Origin: Streptomyces sp. MA5143a | GTDB lineage: Bacteria > Actinomycetota > Actinomycetes > Streptomycetales > Streptomycetaceae | DNA length: 64,000 nucleotides | Reading direction: 5' to 3' | NCBI RefSeq assembly: GCF_900290235.1 | Contig: NZ_OLMK01000006.1 | Coordinates: 1 to 64,000 of the forward strand | In this document: one piece after another, positions 59,567-64,000 of the stretch | Numbering within the stretch: position 1 is the stretch's first letter | Layout of the letters: the number at the start of each line of letters is the position of its first letter | Notes under the pieces: generated by a model | Databases searched by the model: none | What the model saw: only the letters and a program-made list of their open reading frames with translations | What the model was told of the DNA's origin: nothing | Translations under genes and position numbers: made by a program

Positions 59567-62356
59567 GGGGCCGCGCGGTGGTGCCTGCCGGTCGTCGTTG
59601 CCGTCCGGCCCGCCCGGCTCGGAGAGCCGGGCCCGCTTCAGCCCCTGCTGGATTGCGATCATGGCGCGTGCCGAGGCGTCGGGGGAGAGTCCCGCCTCGG
59701 TGTCGCCTTTCCGCAGACCGTCCGCTGCCTCCTTGCGGAGCTGCTGTGCGAGGCTCGCACCCCGGGTCCGCTGGGGCAGGACCTGGGGTGTGGTCAGGGG
59801 ACCGGAGGAGGTGCCCCGGCCGGACGCGGCGGGGGAGGAGTGCCCGGTCATGGCACCCGACCCGGAGGTGGCGGGCCCGAGCCCGGCACCGCCTCCGCTT
59901 CCGTACTGGGGTCCGCTTCCGGTCCCGTACTCCGTTCCGGCACTCGTCCGGGTGCCGGAGCCGTACTCGGATCCGCCGCCGTATCCGGCGCCCGGACCCT
60001 GGTGCGCCGCGCCGGGCGTGCCGCCACCACTGGTCATGGTGGTGAGCGGCGCGGTGGTCTGCCCCGCGGGCGCGGTGTGGTGCGTGGCGGGCTCCTGCGG
60101 GGGAGCCCAGTCGGGGGTGCCCGGGGACGAGGGCACCGGGGGCGCCGACTCGGGGGGCAGCAGTCCGGCACCTCCGTAATCGGGGAATCCGCTGTGGTCC
60201 GGCATCCGGGTGTCCGTCAGCAGGCTCCCGGGGGCCGCCAGCGGGTCGGCGCCACCGGAGAGGGCGCCGGCGCCCACCCCGGCGAGCACCCCGGCACTCT
60301 GCGGCTCCGACACGTCGGAGACGGCGCGCCCGCCCCCGCCGAGCCCCCTCCGCTCGCCCGTATCGGAGGACACCGCCGCCATGTTCGACGCGGCCACCGC
60401 CGACGTGAGCTGGTCGAGGACCGGCGAGTCCACCTCTTCCAGGAGGTCCGCCGGAAGCAGTACGACGACGAGCGTGCCGCCGTACACCGACTCGCGCAGC
60501 TCCACCTTGATGTTGTTGCGCTCGGCGAGCCGCGCCACCACGAAGTGCCCGAGGCGCGGGTCCGCGCCCAGGGCGGTCATGTCGAGCTTCGGCGGGTGGG
60601 CGAGGAGGTGGTTCGCCTTGTGCCGCAACTCCTCCGGCATACCCAGGCCGTGGTCCTCGACATGGATGGCCAGGCCCTTGGCGACCTTGGTGGCGCTGAT
60701 GAACACCTGGGTGTCCGGCGGCGAGAAGCTGGTGCCGTTCTCGATGAGTTCGGCGAGCAGATGCGTCACGTCCGACACGGCCCGCCCGGTCAGGGCGAGC
60801 CGACGGTCGGCCGGCTGGTTCTTGATCTTGACGCGGGTGTACGCCTCGGTCTCCGCGACCGCGCTGCGCATCACGTCGGTGATGGAGACGGGCGCCGTCA
60901 TCCGGCGGGTGGGCGGCGACCCGGAGAGGATCACCAGGTTCTCCGCGTGCCGGCGGACACGGGTGGCGAGATGGTCGACCTTGAAGATGTCCTTCAGCAG
61001 GTCGGAGTCCTCGTGCTTGCGCTCCAGGTCGTCCAGGAGGGAGATCAGGCGGTGGATCAGGATCTGCGTCCGGCGGATCAGCTGGGCGAAGACCTTCTCG
61101 GAGCCCTCCCGGCCGAGGCTCTGGCGCACCGCGCTCTCGGCGGCGACCCGCCCCAGGTGCTCGATGGCGCCGGCGAGCCGCTCCATCTCGTCCGCCGACG
61201 GCTGCCGGCCGGCGGCGAGGGACTCGGGTTCTATCCGCTCGCCGCGCTCTATTCGGGCCAGCAGTTGCGGCAGCCAGACGTCCGACAGCTCCTCGGTCCT
61301 GCGCTGGAGGTCGGCGATCCGGCGCAGCGTGGAGCGCCGGCCGCGGGCGGCCAGCAGCGCCCCGGCGGTCAGGGCGACCAGGGTGGCGGCGGACCCCAGA
61401 AGGGTGGCGAGGAGCAGGTCGTCGGCACGCTGCGAACCGGCGGCGGCGACGCCCCGGACGGACTCGGCGCCCAGCGACTGGAGATCGCCGATGACACCCT
61501 CGCTCGCACCGGGCCAGGTCGGTGCCTGCCGGGGCAGTGCGGTGCCCTCGCCGTTGGTCATGGCGTCCTCGACGACGCCGATGGTGGTCCACTGTGCGCT
61601 GTCGGTGATCTCCCCGTAGGAGGCGGCGCCGCCGACGGGCAGATCACGGGCGTTGAGCGCCGCGCGGATCTCCTGCTGGATCGCCAGGTACTGGGAGAAC
61701 CGGGTGCGTGCCTGCGGGGTCAGCTTGCGCGAGGGCAGCGCGCCGGAGATCAGCGCGTCCTCGCGGGAGAGCATCTCGGTGAGCCGTACGACCGCCGTGG
61801 TGGCCTCGGCGGAGTGCGCGCGGCTGCCGTCTTCGCTGCTCACGGCCGCGCCGAACAGGTTCACCCCGGCCTGCACGGCACCGGTGAAGTACTGGAAGGC
61901 GCCGTCGCCGCCGAGCTCACGGTCGTCGATCGCGGAACGCCGGGCCGCCAGGTCGTCCAGCGCGTCGTCGAGCTTCTCCGCCAGGTTCCGCAACCGGTGG
62001 GTGTCGAACGCGGACATGGACGCCTTGCGGTACGAGGTGACCGCGGTGTCCGTCTTCTCGCGGGCATCGTCCAGCTTCGAACGGTCCGACCCGGCCCGGC
62101 TCGTCTGCCACACGGCGGTGAGTCGGCGCTCCTCCTGGAGCCGGGACAGCACGGTCTGCGCGGGCGCGGCGACGGAGGTGGCCCGGTCCGACTCGGCCCA
62201 CAACTGGATCTGCTCGTCGACGAGTCCGGCCGCCGTGTAGCCCCAGATTCCCGTGGCGAGGACCGCGGGGACGACGAACGGCACGACGAACGAGTACCGG
62301 AGGGATGTGCGAGAGGCGGACCGATGACGTGTCCGCCGGTCGCGGGTGCCTGGCAT
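59555..62356 (-). CDS. cvnA: Conservon sensor histidine kinase CvnA (nitrate/sulfonate-sensor type)
   Basis: The 933-residue protein has a membrane helix (about 22-45), an extracytoplasmic NIT-like sensor of about 250 residues (with LSREDALISGALPSR) and a second helix (about 320-345, LLLATLLGSAATLVALTAG). A kinase-like region with the H-box degraded follows, then HATPase_c (N-box LAELIENGTSFSPPD; G-box VEDHGLGMPEEL). A low-complexity Gly/Ser/Pro/Thr tail of about 270 residues closes it. CvnA proteins work as pseudo-kinases or ligand-responsive platforms for CvnB-D. GAGGAA precedes the ATG. Confidence 0.92.
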   Translation of the reverse strand: MPGTRDRRTRHRSASRTSLRYSFVVPFVVPAVLATGIWGYTAAGLVDEQIQLWAESDRATSVAAPAQTVLSRLQEERRLTAVWQTSRAGSDRSKLDDAREKTDTAVTSYRKASMSAFDTHRLRNLAEKLDDALDDLAARRSAIDDRELGGDGAFQYFTGAVQAGVNLFGAAVSSEDGSRAHSAEATTAVVRLTEMLSREDALISGALPSRKLTPQARTRFSQYLAIQQEIRAALNARDLPVGGAASYGEITDSAQWTTIGVVEDAMTNGEGTALPRQAPTWPGASEGVIGDLQSLGAESVRGVAAAGSQRADDLLLATLLGSAATLVALTAGALLAARGRRSTLRRIADLQRRTEELSDVWLPQLLARIERGERIEPESLAAGRQPSADEMERLAGAIEHLGRVAAESAVRQSLGREGSEKVFAQLIRRTQILIHRLISLLDDLERKHEDSDLLKDIFKVDHLATRVRRHAENLVILSGSPPTRRMTAPVSITDVMRSAVAETEAYTRVKIKNQPADRRLALTGRAVSDVTHLLAELIENGTSFSPPDTQVFISATKVAKGLAIHVEDHGLGMPEELRHKANHLLAHPPKLDMTALGADPRLGHFVVARLAERNNIKVELRESVYGGTLVVVLLPADLLEEVDSPVLDQLTSAVAASNMAAVSSDTGERRGLGGGGRAVSDVSEPQSAGVLAGVGAGALSGGADPLAAPGSLLTDTRMPDHSGFPDYGGAGLLPPESAPPVPSSPGTPDWAPPQEPATHHTAPAGQTTAPLTTMTSGGGTPGAAHQGPGAGYGGGSEYGSGTRTSAGTEYGTGSGPQYGSGGGAGLGPATSGSGAMTGHSSPAASGRGTSSGPLTTPQVLPQRTRGASLAQQLRKEAADGLRKGDTEAGLSPDASARAMIAIQQGLKRARLSEPGGPDGNDDRQAPPRGPGAT

Positions 62357-62551
62357 CTGATTCCTCGTACGACAGCGAAAATCCGATGGCGGTCAGGGGT
62401 GGCGCGTGGTGTCCGACATCCCCCCTGTGCGCCGACTTGACACGCCGTCGGCAAATGTCAGCGGCCGTGGGGAACCGTATCAGGCCCCGTGCCTGGCCGT
62501 CAGCATCCGCTTGACCGCAACCAACCGCTCGTGGGCGCGAGTTGACGAAGA

Positions 62552-63736
62552 TCACAAAAGGGTGAGCAGCTTGGGGGTGTACAAGGCGCTCGCCGTGCCG
62601 ATACCGGCCACCGTGTCGAAGTAGATGGACGTCAGTTCCGGGTCCTGTCGCACGGCCCGCAACAGGGACAAGCGTTGCTCGTTGGGCTCCAGTCGGGCAA
62701 CCCCCAGGGTCGCCTCGTACCCCGGAGTGAGAGCGGCGTCACGTTCCTCGGCGTACGCGTCGAGTGCCGCGTCGAGGGCCGCCAGGTCGCCGCCGAGACG
62801 GGGGCCGGCGTGCTTCGCCAGGGATTCCGCTTGTTGAAACGCGTCAGTGATGCCGCGGGCGGTGATCGAGTCCTTGTGGTGGCCGGCGTCCCCGACCAGC
62901 GCCCAGCCGGGCCCGGCCGCCTGCCGGAAGAAGTTCCGCTGGTCGCCCGTTCCGCGCAGTCGCTCCACCGGCTCCCGGTCCGCGATCCGTTCGTACAGGG
63001 TGGGCGCGGTGGTGCGGACCTGCTCCCGGTAAGCCGAGCAGGCGTCGGAGCGGATCTCGTCGAAGCGGGCCTGCGGGAAGTAGGCGAGGACGAGGGTCGC
63101 GTCGTCGTTGGTGGCGACGGCCGCCACCCAGGACCCCGTGCTCTCGTACAGCTCCAGCGAGGCCGGAACGTCGGTGTAGTAGGCGTAGTACGCGCAGGTC
63201 AGCCGCGCGTCCTCGACGGTGAACGGGGCCTTCGCGAGATCGGCGACGGTGGAGCGCATGCCGTCGGCGCCGACGACCAGGTGGGCGCGTTCGCTGAAGG
63301 GCCGTCCGTCGTGTGCGCCCTCCACACCGACGACCCGGCCGGAGGTGTCGTGCAGCAGGCCGGTGACCACGCACTTCTCCCGGTACTCGACCCCGGCCGT
63401 GACCGCCGCCTCCACCAGGACCGGGTCGAGGACCCGGCGCCGGGGCGCGTACGCGGCGCGCTGTCCCTCCACACCGCGGGCGCAGCCCTCCAGCCGTATG
63501 TCCGCCACCTCGTAACTCACCCGGTCGAGCGGTGGGCAGCCGGTGGCGCGGACGGCGTCGAGGAGGCCCCAGCGGGCGAGGGCGGCGACCCCCGGCTGGT
63601 GGATGAGGTGGGTGGACAGGGTGTCCGAGCCGAAGGCCCCCTTGTCGAGCAGGAGGACGCGGTGGCCCGCGCGGGCCAGCAGCATGGCGGTCGGGGCTCC
63701 GGCGCAGCGCGCCCCTACCACGATGGCGTCGAACAT
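62552..63736 (-). CDS. FAD-dependent oxidoreductase, geranylgeranyl-reductase-like
   Basis: The 394-residue protein has an FAD-binding motif VVGARCAGAPTAMLLARAGHRVLLLDKG, a central VVGADGMRSTVADLAK and GWALVGDAGHHKDSITARGITDAF. The group includes geranylgeranyl reductases and PHBH-like hydroxylases in actinobacteria. The ATG at 63736 has AGTGAGG upstream; the longer open frame upstream is low-complexity. The rest of the window to 64000 shows short direct repeats (CGCGTGCGGAC at 63868 and 63893) but no gene I can support. Confidence 0.85.
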   Translation of the reverse strand: MFDAIVVGARCAGAPTAMLLARAGHRVLLLDKGAFGSDTLSTHLIHQPGVAALARWGLLDAVRATGCPPLDRVSYEVADIRLEGCARGVEGQRAAYAPRRRVLDPVLVEAAVTAGVEYREKCVVTGLLHDTSGRVVGVEGAHDGRPFSERAHLVVGADGMRSTVADLAKAPFTVEDARLTCAYYAYYTDVPASLELYESTGSWVAAVATNDDATLVLAYFPQARFDEIRSDACSAYREQVRTTAPTLYERIADREPVERLRGTGDQRNFFRQAAGPGWALVGDAGHHKDSITARGITDAFQQAESLAKHAGPRLGGDLAALDAALDAYAEERDAALTPGYEATLGVARLEPNEQRLSLLRAVRQDPELTSIYFDTVAGIGTASALYTPKLLTLL

Positions 63737-64000
63737 GTGGGCCTCACTACATGGGTGAATGTCGGAAGGGGAGCGGACGGGCCGGCGGTGGGAGGGGGCA
63801 CCGGCGAGGTGCGGGACCGGCACGCCGGGAGCGGCCGGTCCCTCCGGGAACGCGAGAACCCCCGAGAAGCGCGTGCGGACACCCCCGGGCCGCGTGCGGA
63901 CGCCCCGGGGAAGGGGGCGGTGCGCGGCGGGTGGGGGGATCGGGCGACTTCGGGGGTTCATGGGTGACGGGATCGGAGAGTCGGGTGAGGTCGGGGCCGG

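Noticed and set aside
63737..64000. Upstream extension of the terminal FAD oxidoreductase
   Set aside because: The in-frame extension is Pro/Arg/Gly low-complexity with short direct repeats; the good start with a ribosome site is at 63736.

Overview
The window is a high-GC (about 72%), densely packed actinobacterial chromosome segment, almost certainly Streptomyces. The signs are: third codon positions nearly all G or C; many GTG and TTG starts; a conservon (cvnA-D); XRE/DUF397 pairs; SARP regulators; and a gene order (hemG-hemQ, murC-msrB) that I remember from the right part of Streptomyces chromosomes. I see no rRNA, tRNA, CRISPR array, transposase or integrase.

Layout. 0.1-4.8 kb: a DUF418 membrane protein, a NarL/DesK-type two-component pair, a rhomboid protease and a small conserved protein. 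4.8-9.5 kb: a CoA-disulfide-reductase-like flavoprotein, a DUF4349 lipoprotein, then hemG-hemQ, the last steps of coproporphyrin-dependent haem synthesis. 9.5-16.6 kb: a secreted tripeptidyl-aminopeptidase-like hydrolase, three DUF4142 paralogues surrounding a DUF692 (MbnB/TglH-type) protein whose C-terminus looks HvfC-like, and a Pth2-like protein. 16.9-24.1 kb: a small ABC transporter, a YdcF protein, an atypical response regulator coupled to a polysaccharide deacetylase lipoprotein, a Tat-exported PhoX-family protein and a slipin. 24.3-27 kb: a SulP transporter, a beta-carbonic anhydrase and a small secreted protein, probably one bicarbonate-related unit. 27.2-31.6 kb: zapE, a RibD-like reductase, a Usp-like protein, murC and msrB, closed by a 20-bp-stem terminator.

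31.6-38.5 kb looks like an accessory catabolic island. Two alpha/beta hydrolases read one way. An amidohydrolase, an isochorismatase-like hydrolase, a frameshifted DoxX gene and a YoaK membrane protein read the other way. An AraC regulator containing a TTA codon lies at the far end. The divergent promoter between the two arms carries four GTGCGCT half-sites, mirror-symmetric about base 33504, with a -10-like hexamer exactly 30 bp outside each outer half-site. I predict this is the AraC protein's operator.

38.6-45.9 kb: two tandem SARP-NB-ARC regulators (the second with a TPR region) and a divergent FAD monooxygenase carrying a (GAAGCC)7 repeat. 46-47.8 kb: a three-gene membrane/envelope operon (coiled-coil protein, DUF1469 holin-like, DUF3618). 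48.2-55 kb: a galactoside-type operon of MFS transporter, two different GH35 enzymes and a LacI regulator, with a perfect 14-bp palindrome in the transporter promoter. 55-58 kb: a DUF574 methyltransferase, a DUF397/XRE pair and a divergent RsbW-like ATPase. 58-62.4 kb: conservon cvnABCD without a P450. 62.5-63.7 kb: a geranylgeranyl-reductase-like flavoprotein.

Four genes contain the rare leucine codon TTA (20478-21377, 16904-17845, 37592-38491, 57457-57969), which suggests bldA-dependent, development-linked expression of the deacetylase regulator, the ABC transporter, the AraC regulator and the ATPase. The best candidates for undescribed biology are the DUF692/HvfC-like fusion among the DUF4142 genes and the mirror-symmetric operator with its island.
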